Shown here piece by piece: positions 32,820 through 42,850 of a DNA stretch of 64,000 nucleotides. The position numbers were made by a program, and so were the translations under genes. The stretch is from Saccopteryx bilineata (Eukaryota; Chordata; Mammalia; Chiroptera; Emballonuridae): assembly GCF_036850765.1 (NCBI RefSeq), contig NC_089490.1:100552074-100616073 (forward strand), in the 5' to 3' direction. The notes beneath the pieces were generated by a model. That model had not been told where the DNA came from. It did not search any database and was given only the letters and a program-made list of their open reading frames with translations. Each line of letters starts with the position of its first letter. Position 1 is the first letter of the stretch.

Positions 32820-33060
32820 AGGACGTCACGAGCACACCTCCCACACAACTCAAACAGCCAGCCCAGAATGCGCGCCTGCGCAGAACTAATCCTCCTGCGC
32901 AGAAGCTGGGCCGGAAGGGCTGGGGCGGGCGGGGCGGGAATAGGGTTGCTAGGATAACGCGATGACGCTACGGTCACGGAGCTCCTCTCCGCCAATGAGT
33001 GCTGCTTACCTGTAGTGACCGGCCGGGTACGTCACGCTGACGTAGCGCGAAGGGCACACA
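32820..33060 (+). promoter_or_regulatory. SLC25A3: SLC25A3 CpG-rich promoter
   Basis: GC-rich block ahead of exon 1. Visible candidate sites: ACGTCA near 32824; an NRF1-like TGCGCGCCTGCGCA at 32869-32882; an ETS/GABP-like CCGGAAG at 32911-32917; Sp1-like GGGGCGG boxes at 32922-32937; an RFX-like GTTGCTAGGATAAC near 32945; CCAAT at 32992-32996; and an inverted ATF/CREB pair ACGTCA-CGC-TGACGT at 33029-33043. No TATA box. NRF1 plus GABP sites are common in nuclear genes for mitochondrial proteins. The sites are sequence matches only. Confidence 0.72.
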
Positions 33061-33113
33061 TCTAAGGGCTCGGAGGACGTTCGGTCTCTGTGAGCCGCAG
33101 CCTTTCCGAGGAG
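33060..33113 (+). other. SLC25A3: SLC25A3 exon 1 (non-coding), approximate
   Basis: Inferred 5' UTR exon: a pyrimidine-containing start region near TTCGGTCTCTGTGAGC, and a donor at 33114 (GAG then GTCAGT). The start is a guess from the promoter position. An alternative donor, GGCAG then GTGCGG, lies near 33169. Confidence 0.5.
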
Positions 33114-33378
33114 GTCAGTGTATTCGCCATTTTAGGGAGTGAGTGTGGCCCGGCCTTCCCCGCGGCAGGTGCGGGGTCTGGGGAGCGGAGCCCTTGTGGG
33201 ACGATGCTTGGGCTCTAGGCCCGGTCGGCCCCATCTTTTGGGGAGGCCGCTGTGACCTCCTCAAGGGCGCGGAGGCGGGAAAAGAAAGGCCGGAGTTGGG
33301 GTTCCACGGTGCCCGTGACTCTGGGCGGGCCTGACGGCCCATTTGCCATTTCTCTGACCGCCGGTTCCTCTCCCGTAG

Positions 33379-33539
33379 GAAGATGTTCTCGTCCGTGGCG
33401 CACTTGGCGCGGGCGAACCCCTTCAACGCGCCCCACCTGCAGCTGGTGTACGATGGCCTCGCGGGCCCCGGCAGCAGCCCCGACGGACCCCGGGGCCCGC
33501 CCCGCCGCTCCCGCAACCTGGCAGCCGCCTCTGTGGAAG
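33379..33539 (+). CDS. SLC25A3: SLC25A3 exon 2 (start codon, presequence)
   Basis: Acceptor CCCGTAG, four UTR bases, then ATG at 33383. It encodes [15 protein letters not shown] and so on to AAASVE plus one base; donor GTGAGG. The arginine-rich, GC-rich presequence is longer in Pro/Gly/Arg than the rest of the protein. Confidence 0.96.
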
Positions 33540-36500
33540 GTGAGGTCAGACCCCGTCCGGATACGGTTGTTATTATGCCCGTTCGTGGTGCGCTCGGTCT
33601 TCACGGCCTGCGCCGGGCCTGGAGGACACGGAAGGACGTGCCCAGCCCGCCGCCCGCAGGACGGCGCCCGGTGCCCGCCGGAGGATGTCCGCTCCCTCTG
33701 CCCGGGCCGGGCGTCTGATCCTTGGCCCTCCCTCAAGGGCGCGGACGGCCAGGCTCCGCTCCCTCCGTGACCTCCACGTCCTCAAGGGAGCAGAGGCCCA
33801 GAGGCCTTGACTAGCTCCTTATCTTCCCCGCCGGGAGCCCGCTTGGTCAGCAGACTGAGTGCGTTGGGTCAAGTCTCCTTCCTAACCCCTGGTCACCTGC
33901 AGTTCTAACCGTATTGGCTGCACTTGTGATCTGGCTTTAACTTTCTTCTTGAAAATACTGCCTCTTCCCTTAGGTATTTCCGAAGTCGAGTATTAGTTGG
34001 CCCAGGGTATATGAGATAACTGGGCCTCTTTTAATAGGATTTGTGAAAGAGGCGACTTGCAGCCTCAGATAGGCCATAGAAAGGACATAATAATTGGTAG
34101 GGATCCCTTTGGGCTTACTTCTTTGGATTCTTGGTGGTTAGACCAAATTTAAATGAATTCTGTGTACTTTAAAGCAAATCATATTGGAGTTGGGTGTACA
34201 GAGAAACCTAAAAACCGAATTGTAGTCCTGGAAGTGTTATCTGTTATACCTGTAAATCATGTATGTGTGTCTGTTACGTCTTTAATGTGTGTAAAAAAAA
34301 AAAATCCTCGCGCGGACTTTCTGTTCTTCAATTTAGAGCGTTAAGGCTAACATCATTTCTGTAGTAAATATACATGACTGCAGGAATTTGTTTCTCCAGT
34401 TCTGTGCTGTAGGAATCGTTAAGCAGGGGGGATAGTATTGGTTACTGGCTGGGTAAACCGAGAAGTCTGCAGAATGAGTGCTCCTGCTGAGTTGGATTTG
34501 TGCTTACCAGTGATTAATAATTTGAAGTTTTAGTTGTAATCATTAATAGAGAAAACGTTTTGATTAATAAGGAAAGGAGAGACCCTAGTATCTCACAGCT
34601 AATACCTTCATAATCTTTTAGTGATTGATTTGATTTTGGTAGTGAATTTGTTGTTACTTGCACTTGGTGGAAACTCATTTGTCAACTTATTTATAAACAG
34701 CTGTCCGAAGCTCTATATATGTGATAGTAGTACTATTTCACAGGGAAAAGTGTTCTTTCATTCCTAGGGCCTTCATCGTCTGAAGAAATACTTACTTGAT
34801 TTTTTTTTTTTTCAATCAAACAGAGGAGTATAGCTGTGAATATGGATCTGGCAGATTCTTTCTCCTTTGTGGATTTGGAGGAATTATTAGCTGTGGCACA
34901 ACACATACAGCATTGGTTCCTCTAGATCTGATTAAATGCAGAATGCAGGTTTGTTTTGCATGTTGGACTGGATAGAGCATACTGTTGAAGCATGGCTGTT
35001 AAATTATAAGTCGTAGTCATCTACTAACAAGCTATGGGGAAACCTAACCGTCCAGGAGGTAAGTTGATAACCAGTAATAACGAGTTCTGTACTAAAATGC
35101 ATGGTGTGTCTTGTCTTATTACAGAGTACAGTTGTGAATACGGCTCCATGAAGTTTTATGCACTGTGTGGCTTTGGTGGGGTCTTAAGTTGTGGTCTGAC
35201 ACACACTGCTGTTGTTCCTCTGGATTTAGTGAAATGCCGAATGCAGGTTTGTATCGAGATGACAATGTTAAAATATTTGTGTGGGACCTAGTTCCAAATA
35301 CTCTTAAAGGACCTCACAAATGAGAAGAATTTGAAGACATAAGAACTGCTAGCAACTTTAGTAGGAAACCAAACCTGAATTTCTTTAACTCATCTTCTTT
35401 ATTTTAGTGTTTTAAATCCAAGAAATGCCACTTTCAAAATAAGAGTGTGGGTAGATGTTAGACTTTGGCTGTAAATGATTTTTTGCATTAGGGTTCAATT
35501 CTGGCTGGAGTTCCTCTTTAAGGCTTATTGGTTCTTTATGTTCCAAATAGTTATTTTATAAGCAGTTATATGTCAGAGTGGGTAATCATTCTTTGTGTAT
35601 CATTATATAAAGTAACTTCACATCTCTTAATTGATAAGATTAAGGCAGAGCGTGCTTTGTAGATGAAAAAGTTTACTTTCAGTTTCTTGGTATTAAAATA
35701 TTATGGGTATAGGTTTTTGTATATTCACTTACATAAAAGATTTATTTTAATAATTAGAACATCTTAATTAGAATTGTTGAAACTAAAATAATCAAACCTC
35801 AAAAATTTATTTGTTCCAAACAGGATTAGAAGTCTACCTAAAAGAGAAAGGAAGGTGAAATATTAGCAGGGAGAGGAAGGTGACGTATACTGACCCTTCT
35901 AATATTGGCAGAAATAGTGAGATAAGATATTTTTCCATTTAGTTAATAAAATGGAAATGAAAAACATTGTCTCTAAAACTCCTTATGCATGTTTCTTGAA
36001 GTGAATTTGGCAAAAACAGATTCTCATTATGTTGATATACCTTGTATTTAGTTTGATTACCTTAAGTTTACAAAACTTTATAGTATAATCTACTTAATGG
36101 GTTAATCTACATCAGAGATATACAGGCATACCTTGCATTATGTACTTCGATTCATTGTGCTTCAAAGATACTGCCTTTTTTTACAAATTAAAAGCAAGAC
36201 CCTTCACCAGCAAAAAGATTATGATTTGCTGAATGGGTCCGGTGATGGTTAGCATTTTTTATCAATAAAATATATATTTTTTTTATTTACTTCATTTTTT
36301 CGAAGCTGGAAACGGGGAGGCAGTCAGACTCCCGTATGCGCCAGACCAGGATCCACCCAGCATGCCCACCAGGGGGCAATGCTCTGCCCCTCTGGGGCGT
36401 CGCTCTGTTGCATCCAGAGCCATTTTAGCACATGAGGCAGAGGCCACATAGCCATCCTCAGCGCCCGGGCCATTTTTTGCTCCAGTGGAGCCTCGGCTGC

Positions 36501-39500
36501 GGAAGGGGAAGAGAGAGAGAGGAAGGAGAGGAGGAGAGGTGGAGAAGCAGATGGGTGCCTCTCCTGTGTGCCCTGGCCGGGAATTGAACCCGGGACTCCT
36601 GCACCCCAGGCCGATGCTCTACCACTGGCCATCCGGCCACGGCTCAATAAAATATTTTTTATTTAAGATTATACGTTGTTTTTTAGACATAATACTATTC
36701 CACATTTAGTATACTATATTGTAGTGTAAACATAATTTTTTTTTTTTAAATGAGAGGAAGGGTGGCAGAGACAGACTCCTGCATGCAGCCCGACTGGAAT
36801 CCACCAGGCAAGCCCACTAGGGGCGATGCTCTGCCCATCTGGGTCCGTTGCTACCTTGCAACTGGAGCCATTTTTAGCACTTGAGGCGGAGGCCATGGAG
36901 CCATCCTCAGCACCCAGGGCCATCTTACTCCAGTTGAGCCATGACTGCAGGAGGGAAGGGAGAGAGAGAAGCCAGAGGGAGAGGGGTGGAGAAGCAAATG
37001 GTTGCTTTCCTGTGTGCACTGTCCGGGAATCGAACCCAGGATATCTACACACCATGCAGACACTCTACCACTGAACCTACTGGCCAGGGCCTGAATATAA
37101 CTTTTGAGAGAGAAAGGAAGGGAGAGAGATGAGAAACATTAACTTGTAGTTGTGGCACTTCAGTTGTTCATTGATTGATTTCTTACATGTGCCACATGTG
37201 CTTTGACAGCAAGTGTGGAACTCGGCCAAGTCAGTGACCCCTTGCTCAAGCCAACGACCTTGGGCTCAAGCCAGTGACCTTGGGGGCATGTCTGATCCCA
37301 AGCTCAGGTTGGATGAGCCAGCTCTCAAGTGGCAGCCTTGGGGTTTCAAACCTGGGTCCTCAGTGTCCCAGGTCGACACTCTATCCACTGTGCCACCACT
37401 TGGTTAGGCTAAACATAACTTATATGCACTGGGAAACCAAAAATTTTGTGTGACTTGCTTTAGTATCTACTACCTTATTGCAATGGTCTGGAACTGAATC
37501 TGCAGTATCTCTAAGGCATGCCTGTAGAGTTCTTTATTATTATTTAGGCAGTACCTTTAAAACTAATTCTTTAAAAGAGATAGAATTGGGTGGTGAAAAA
37601 TCTTTTAAAATTAGTTTTATTATGTTTTTTGTAGGAATTTTACCTTCTGTATTCTCTAAGATTTAAATCTTACTGAAAGAAAGCTGGCCTTAATATGCAC
37701 ATTTACAAAGATAATGATAGATACTAAGCTGATATGTAATGAGCTTGTATATATTTATTTACCTTTTGCGTAGTTACTGAAGTTTATTTTCGACCCAAAA
37801 GGAAAAATTAAATTTAAATTTGTGAGAAATGTCAGCTCTGTGGTACATTTAATTTTTTTTTTCTTGTTTTAAATATAGGTGGACCCCCAGAAGTACAAAG
37901 GCATATTTAATGGGTTCTCAATTACACTTAAAGAGGATGGTGTTCGAGGTTTGGCTAAAGGATGGGCTCCCACTTTCATTGGCTACTCTATGCAGGGCCT
38001 CTGCAAGTTTGGCTTTTATGAAGTCTTCAAAATCTTCTACAGCAACATACTTGGGGAGGTATGGAAGTTAACTTTAAAATGGAAAGGCCTGAGCTTTTAA
38101 CTTAAAAGTTTAAGCCCAAAAAGGAACTGGGATTTTTGTCTGACCCATCTTATTTTAGAACTTAGAAAATGGTCTCTGAAAGGGTGAGCAGCATGTTTCA
38201 AGTTGTAGTCTGTTTTAGCGGTGACAGGATGGAAAAAGAAATGTGTATTAATTAGATTTCAGTGCTCTTTATTATACACTGCAGCTTTTGAAATAAGTTG
38301 GATTTTGAGTTTATATCAATAATTTATTAGGGGTACTTACACATAAGACATGCCTTGGATGGCAGTGAGATGAGACATGGATGTCCTCTGCACTGCATGG
38401 CAGGCACCCAGGGGTTATATAGGACGTGGAAAGATGGATGGGGGTACTTGGGTGTGACCCGCAAGGGGGAAGTGCCTTGCAGGCTTCTCTGTGGCAGGGA
38501 AACAGAACCAGTACACCTGGGCTGTAGGGGATGGGTTGATCAGGCAGTTCCTGAGGGGATTTTCGAGAAGCATTCTCTTGTGGCCCGGGTCCAGCTGGAT
38601 CTAGCACAGGCTCTGGCAGTGGCCACTCATGCAACAATTCTTTACAGATTCCTTTGTGCAGTTCAAGGACTAACCATCCTTGGTACCTAGATATTAAAAA
38701 ACTATTCACATTGTACTGTGGTTGATAAAGTTATGAGAGATATAAACATATTCAGTGTTATATCAGGTGTGTTGTCCATGGACTGTATGATAAATTCTTT
38801 TAAAAATGTCTGAAAGCTGTTTTCTAAAACTGTGCCTTAAAGTAAAAATTGAAAACGGCATTTCATGTCCCTTCTTAATGTTTTTCGATTAGGAGAACAC
38901 CTACCTTTGGCGCACATCACTGTACTTGGCCGCCTCTGCCAGTGCTGAATTCTTTGCTGACATTGCCCTGGCTCCTATGGAAGCTGCTAAGGTTCGAATT
39001 CAAACCCAACCAGGTTATGCCAACACTTTGAGGGATGCAGCTCCCAAAATGTATAAGGAAGAAGGCATAAATGCGTAAGTAAACATTTGCCTAAATTTAA
39101 AGTATAAAAAAGACTTGAAGGAACCTCATTGGTTAGTATTAATTAAGCTTACCAGATTAAAAAAAAAATTGTTTTTGTTTACTGTCTACCCCTCCCCCAG
39201 GGGCAAGGATAAATTTACATGGCATGAGCCCTGAAGTAAAGATTTTTTGCTAAAGTAGGAACCATTTGTTAGTCTACAAATGACTTGATATTTGACCTAA
39301 ACATTAATTGTTAACTTTTGGGAAGGGCTTATTGGAATTCTTGTCATCTTTGTTCACAGATAATAATTTGCATATAGTCAGGCCACAGCATGCTTCCTTA
39401 GATCCACCTTTGTGGATGTCAATCTTGAACTGAGTTCTACTTGTAAACTTACTGTTTCTTGTAGTTCCAGTCAGGAAACATCCAGCAACTTTTCTGGTTG

Positions 39501-41315
39501 TATAGTCAAAGGTGCTTGAGTCATTGGCATGTGAGATAAATATACCTGCATTTTAGTCATTGGTTCTGATAGAAATGACATGCAATTGTGCTGCCATTTT
39601 TTACTGTCAGGACTTGACTGGTGTGCGGACACTTAAGTTAATGATAGAAATTCTGTTAGATGAATATATGCAACTGAGTAAAGTAAGTCTTCGATTTCCT
39701 AGATTCTACAAGGGAGTTGCTCCTCTCTGGATGAGACAGATACCATACACCATGATGAAGTTTGCCTGCTTTGAACGTACTGTTGAAGTACTTTACAAGT
39801 TTGTGGTTCCTAAGCCCCGAAGTGAATGTTCAAAGGCAGAACAGCTGGTTGTAACATTTGTGGCAGGTTACATAGGTATGAATTGTTTAGGATACACTAG
39901 TCTGTGAATGTAAGAACATATAATTATTTCCATTACTGACCTCTTTTGTGAGGGGAAAAAATAGAAGTTATATCTTCCCATAACATTTCATATGCCCTTC
40001 AGGATTCATAAATACTTGCTGATTAGTTCCTGAAAGAATTATTTCATGTTTGCATAATTGAACTTGGGAATGTATTGATTTGAGTGCTGTACTATTTATT
40101 TTTTTGTTTTGTTTTTCAAGAACAGATTTTTTTTTCTCCACTTAAGATTTATTTTTTTTATTTTAGAGAGAGGAGAGAGGGAATAGGGGTTAGAGTGTGA
40201 AGAAGCATCAACTCATAGTAGTTATAGTAGTTGCTTCTCGCATGTGCTGTGACCCAGCAAGCCTGGGTTTTGAACTGGTGACCTCAGCATTTCAGGTGGA
40301 TGCTTTATCCACTGTGCCACCACAGGTCAGGCAAGAACAGATTTTTTAATTTTACTTATTTAATTCCTTTTGGATTTTTCTGAAGTTGGAAACGGGGATG
40401 CAGTCAGACAGACTCCCGCATGTGCCCGACCGGGATCCACCCGGCATGCCCACCAGGGGGCGATGCTCTGCCCATCTGGGGCGTTGCTCTGTTGCAGCCA
40501 GAGCCATTCTAGCGCCTGAGGCAGAGGCCATAGAGCCATCCTCAGCACCTGGGCCAACTTTGCTCCAATGGAGCCTCGGCTGCGGGAGGAGAAGAGAGAG
40601 ACAGAGAGGAAGGAGAGGAAGAGGGGTGGAGAAGCAGATGGGCGCTTCTCCTGTGTGCCGTGACCGGGAATCGAACCCAGGACTCCTGCACACCAGGCCG
40701 ATGCTCTACCACTGAGCCAACTGGCCAGGGCAAAAAACAGATTTTTTAATACAAGAGAAAGTGTTAATTAAAGTCTGGATATAAAAACTTTTGAAGAATT
40801 TGGTAGACTGCTTTATAACCTTATATTCTGACTCTAAATCTGTTTTTTTTTTTTTCTAAGAACTAAAAAATTTTTATTAGTCATGAAAAGGTTGGCTGTG
40901 ATGCGTTTTTGTTGTTGTTTGTTTTTACTGACCCCATATTGCACCATACTTGACTCTTTCAGCTGGAGTATTCTGTGCGATTGTTTCTCACCCTGCTGAC
41001 TCTGTGGTGTCTGTGTTGAATAAAGAGAAAGGTAGCACTGCTTCTCAGGTCCTCCAGAGACTTGGATTTAAAGGTAGGATTGGTTTTCCTCTTAAGAAAG
41101 AATAACACTTTTGGGTATATTTCATTTTTCATTCATGTTTTATATTTCCACCAGGCGTTTGGAAGGGACTCTTTGCCCGTATCATCATGATCGGCACCCT
41201 GACTGCACTGCAGTGGTTCATCTATGACTCCGTGAAGGTCTACTTCAGACTCCCGCGCCCCCCTCCTCCCGAGATGCCAGAGTCTCTGAAGAAGAAGCTT
41301 GGGTTAACTCAGTAG
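33383..41315 (+). CDS. SLC25A3: SLC25A3, mitochondrial phosphate carrier (complete)
   Basis: Solute carrier family 25 member 3 of the inner mitochondrial membrane. It imports phosphate with a proton (or exchanges it for hydroxide) for ATP synthesis and is also known to import copper. Coding exons: 33383-33539, 34824-34948 (3A) or 35125-35246 (3B), 37879-38058, 38893-39074, 39703-39875, 40963-41073, 41155-41315. All borders are AG/GT and the frame is continuous: 1089 nt with 3A (362 residues) or 1086 nt with 3B (361 residues), equal to the known human isoforms. Three tandem carrier repeats are visible, with signature motifs PLDL(I/V)K in exon 3, PMEAAK in exon 5 and a degenerate PADSVV in exon 7. 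The N-terminal 50 or so residues are the cleavable presequence. Exons 3A and 3B each replace the first carrier helix and are mutually exclusive by length and phase. AATAAA lies at 41476-41481. Confidence 0.97.
33540..34823 (+). other. SLC25A3: SLC25A3 intron 2, no repeat recognised
   Basis: GC-rich first third continuing the CpG island, then ordinary intron. Repeat-free compared with the flanks. Confidence 0.7.
34824..34948 (+). CDS. SLC25A3: SLC25A3 exon 3A
   Basis: 125 nt after a T-rich tract and CAAACAG. It encodes [17 protein letters not shown] to [10 protein letters not shown], with donor CAG then GTTTGT. In other mammals the 3A form is the one enriched in heart and skeletal muscle. Confidence 0.96.
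35125..35246 (+). CDS. SLC25A3: SLC25A3 exon 3B
   Basis: 122 nt after TTATTACAG. It encodes [16 protein letters not shown] to [10 protein letters not shown], with the same donor string CAG then GTTTGT as 3A. It lies 176 nt downstream of 3A. The 3B form is the ubiquitous one in other mammals. Confidence 0.96.
35247..36121 (+). other. SLC25A3: SLC25A3 intron after exon 3B, nothing recognised
   Basis: AT-rich intronic sequence ahead of a Tigger element. Confidence 0.6.
36276..36644 (-). repeat. SINE S1, minus strand
   Basis: CGAAGCTGGAAACGGGGAGG left, CCATCCGGCCACGGC right. Target CAATAAAATAT on both sides. Confidence 0.92.
36736..37091 (-). repeat. SINE S1 (older), minus strand
   Basis: T run, AATGAGAGGAAGGGTGGCAG left, GAACCTACTGGCCAGGGCC right. 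Inserted into the T tail of the next SINE. Confidence 0.85.
37092..37410 (-). repeat. SINE S3, minus strand
   Basis: TTTTGAGAGAGAAAGGAAGG left, GCCACCACTTGGTTAGGC right. AAACATAAYTT flanks the pair with the preceding SINE. Confidence 0.85.
37879..38058 (+). CDS. SLC25A3: SLC25A3 exon 4
   Basis: 60 codons, phase 0, [13 protein letters not shown] to IFYSNILGE, acceptor AATATAG and donor GTATGG. It covers the matrix helix and second transmembrane helix of repeat 1. Confidence 0.96.
38280..38709 (-). repeat. LTR-like insertion in SLC25A3 intron 4
   Basis: GC-rich block that read on the minus strand has CCTATATAACCCC (TATA) at about 38410 and AATAAATTATTG at about 38325, in the order of an LTR promoter and polyA signal. 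No flanking duplication found, and the edges are guesses. Confidence 0.4.
38893..39074 (+). CDS. SLC25A3: SLC25A3 exon 5
   Basis: 182 nt from [15 protein letters not shown] to YKEEGIN, then a split alanine codon. It carries the repeat-2 signature [10 protein letters not shown]. Acceptor CGATTAG, donor GTAAGT. Confidence 0.96.
39075..39702 (+). other. SLC25A3: SLC25A3 intron 5, nothing recognised
   Basis: Unique-looking intron without repeat ends. Confidence 0.6.
39703..39875 (+). CDS. SLC25A3: SLC25A3 exon 6
   Basis: 173 nt from [15 protein letters not shown] to VTFVAGYI plus one base. Acceptor TTCCTAG, donor GTATGA. Confidence 0.96.
40133..40332 (-). repeat. SINE S2 (older), minus strand, in SLC25A3 intron 6
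   Basis: TTTTAGAGAGAGGAGAGAGG left, GTGCCACCACAGGTCAGGC right. Target AAGAACAGATTTTTT on both sides. Confidence 0.9.
40353..40731 (-). repeat. SINE S1, minus strand, in SLC25A3 intron 6
   Basis: CTGAAGTTGGAAACGGGGAT left, GCCAACTGGCCAGGGC right. It reuses the neighbouring ACAGATTTTTTAAT as its target, giving a third copy of that word. Confidence 0.9.
40963..41073 (+). CDS. SLC25A3: SLC25A3 exon 7
   Basis: 111 nt, [16 protein letters not shown] to RLGFK, acceptor CTTTCAG and donor GTAGGA. It carries the degenerate third signature motif. The following intron is only 81 nt. Confidence 0.96.
41155..41315 (+). CDS. SLC25A3: SLC25A3 exon 8 (terminal coding exon)
   Basis: Acceptor [23 protein letters not shown] to KKKLGLTQ, stop TAG at 41313-41315. 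The last transmembrane helix is followed by a proline-rich C-terminus. Confidence 0.96.
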
Positions 41316-41475
41316 AATAGACTGAAGCAAATACGGACTGAATCTGCTTGTTGGTCAGTGTTGAGGGAAGTGCTAAAGGAACTTTTATATATTTGACAGT
41401 GTAGGAAGTTGTCTATTCCTGGTATAATTACTGTAGGACTCTTGCTTAAGGCTCGAGTTTCAGATTTGCTGTTGA

Positions 41476-41481
41476 AATAAA
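41476..41481 (+). terminator. SLC25A3: SLC25A3 polyadenylation signal
   Basis: AATAAA 161 nt after the stop codon, followed by a TG-rich stretch (GATTTGTCTGTGACTTG) of the kind found downstream of cleavage sites. Confidence 0.85.
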
Positions 41482-41881
41482 CCCAATTGTTCATGATTTG
41501 TCTGTGACTTGATGATTATTTTTAAAACTAGTTTTTAAAGATTTAACCCTAAAATGGAAAGAACCTGGTATAAAACCTCCAGAAAAAAAATGGAAACTAA
41601 CCACTGTTGGTTTAGTACTCTGATCCCTACTCATAAATTGTCATGTCTCAAGTTTTGTTCCTCAAGAGAGTTCCTAAAATTTTAAGAAACACCCTTAATT
41701 AAAAAATTTTTAAATTTAATTGTTAAATTTTAATATAAATATTTGTGTTTATATTTTGACAAGTTGATTTCAACATTTTGCAATATGTACTGTGCTTTTT
41801 AAAACCTTTTTGAGTTCGGTAATCCTTATTTGCAAAAGAAGTTCATCTAAATTAAATTAGGCTTATTCTTTAGAATGATAG
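41482..41881. other. Downstream of SLC25A3, nothing recognised
   Basis: AT-rich flanking sequence. Confidence 0.6.
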
Positions 41882-42241
41882 TTTTATTATTTAAAATTTT
41901 TTAAATTTTTATTGATTTTATGCCTGACCTGTGGTGGTGCAGTGGATAAAGCGTCGACCTGGAAATGCTGAGGTCGCCGGTTCGAAACCCTGGACTTGCC
42001 TGGTCAAGGCGCATATGGGAGTTGATGCTTCCAGCTCCTCCCCCCTTCTCTCTCTCTGTCTCTCCCTCTCCTCTCTAAAATGAATAAATAAATAAAAATT
42101 AAATTTTTATTGATTTTTAGAGAGAGGAAGAGAGAGAGACAAACAGGATCTGTTTCTTTAGGTGCCCTGACCAGGGGTCATCATTCTGGCAACCTCTGTA
42201 TTAGGAGGACCCTGAAACCAGCCGAGCTGTCCAGTCAGGGC
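41882..42241 (-). repeat. SINE S4, minus strand (host)
   Basis: TTATTGATTTTTAGAGAGAG and AGCCGAGCTGTCCAGTCAGG. Perfect target AGAATGATAG at 41872-41881 and 42242-42251. Confidence 0.88.
41922..42100 (+). repeat. SINE S2, plus strand, nested in the S4 tail
   Basis: Clean S2 head and AATGAATAAATAAATAAA tail. Target AAATTTTTATTGATTTTA taken from the host tail, present on both sides. Confidence 0.93.
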
Positions 42242-42251
42242 AGAATGATAG

Positions 42252-42692
42252 GTTTTAGAAGGACCAAAGCGATCGATGTCTAAGAACCATTTCAGGTAAC
42301 TGAGTTCTCTTCTGCACAAATCTAACTTAAATTTGCAAAATAAAGTTATAAGCTACTTTCACTTGTGTGTTTAAGAAAGACACCTGCTTTGCAACTGAAG
42401 TAGATAAGTGCCATTGGGAATGTACTCTGACATACCTGGGCATCTGAAATTATAGGTTTAAACCTAAAGTGATATTTGAAAAACTTCAAGGAGGTAAGCT
42501 ACTCTTTAGTCTTCCTGTATACTTGCTTAGGAAGTATAAAAATCCAATCTATAATGTAGTGGTAAATGTTTTTCTAATCTGATTACATACTACCTTGAGT
42601 CCTTTAATTTTAATTAAATAGTATGTGGGTTGAGTTGACTGTGAAGTGTACAGATGGGACCTCAGGAAAAAATTTTTTTAAGTCCACAGACT
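42252..42692. other. Intergenic, nothing recognised
   Basis: No repeat or gene signal that I can support. Confidence 0.5.
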
Positions 42693-42850
42693 TCTTTTTT
42701 TAAATTTTTTGTTTTTATTACTGATTGATTTTAGAGAGAGAGAGAGAGAGGAAGGGTGAGAGAGAAACAGGAACATGATTGGGGATTGAACTGGCAACCT
42801 CTGCAGTTTAAGCACAATACTCTAACCAACCAAGCTATCCAGCCAGGGCA
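42693..42850 (-). repeat. SINE S4, minus strand, internally deleted
   Basis: GATTGATTTTAGAGAGAGAG left, ACCAACCAAGCTATCCAGCC right. The usual central part is short. Confidence 0.78.

Larger units (their letters stand above)
36123..37526. mobile_element. Tigger1-type non-autonomous element in SLC25A3 intron, split by three SINEs
   Basis: Ends CAGGCATACCTTGCATT and AAGGCATGCCTG, each next to TA. Right interior GCACTGGGAAACCAAAAATT and GGTCTGGAACTGAATCTGC match the remembered Tigger1 3' end. Its own sequence is only about 36123-36275, 36645-36735 and 37411-37526. No transposase. Confidence 0.85.

Noticed and set aside
33215..33770. Open frames of 110-170 codons around SLC25A3 exon 2
   Set aside because: They arise from the high GC content of the CpG island; only the frame starting at 33383 matches the phosphate carrier and splices onward.
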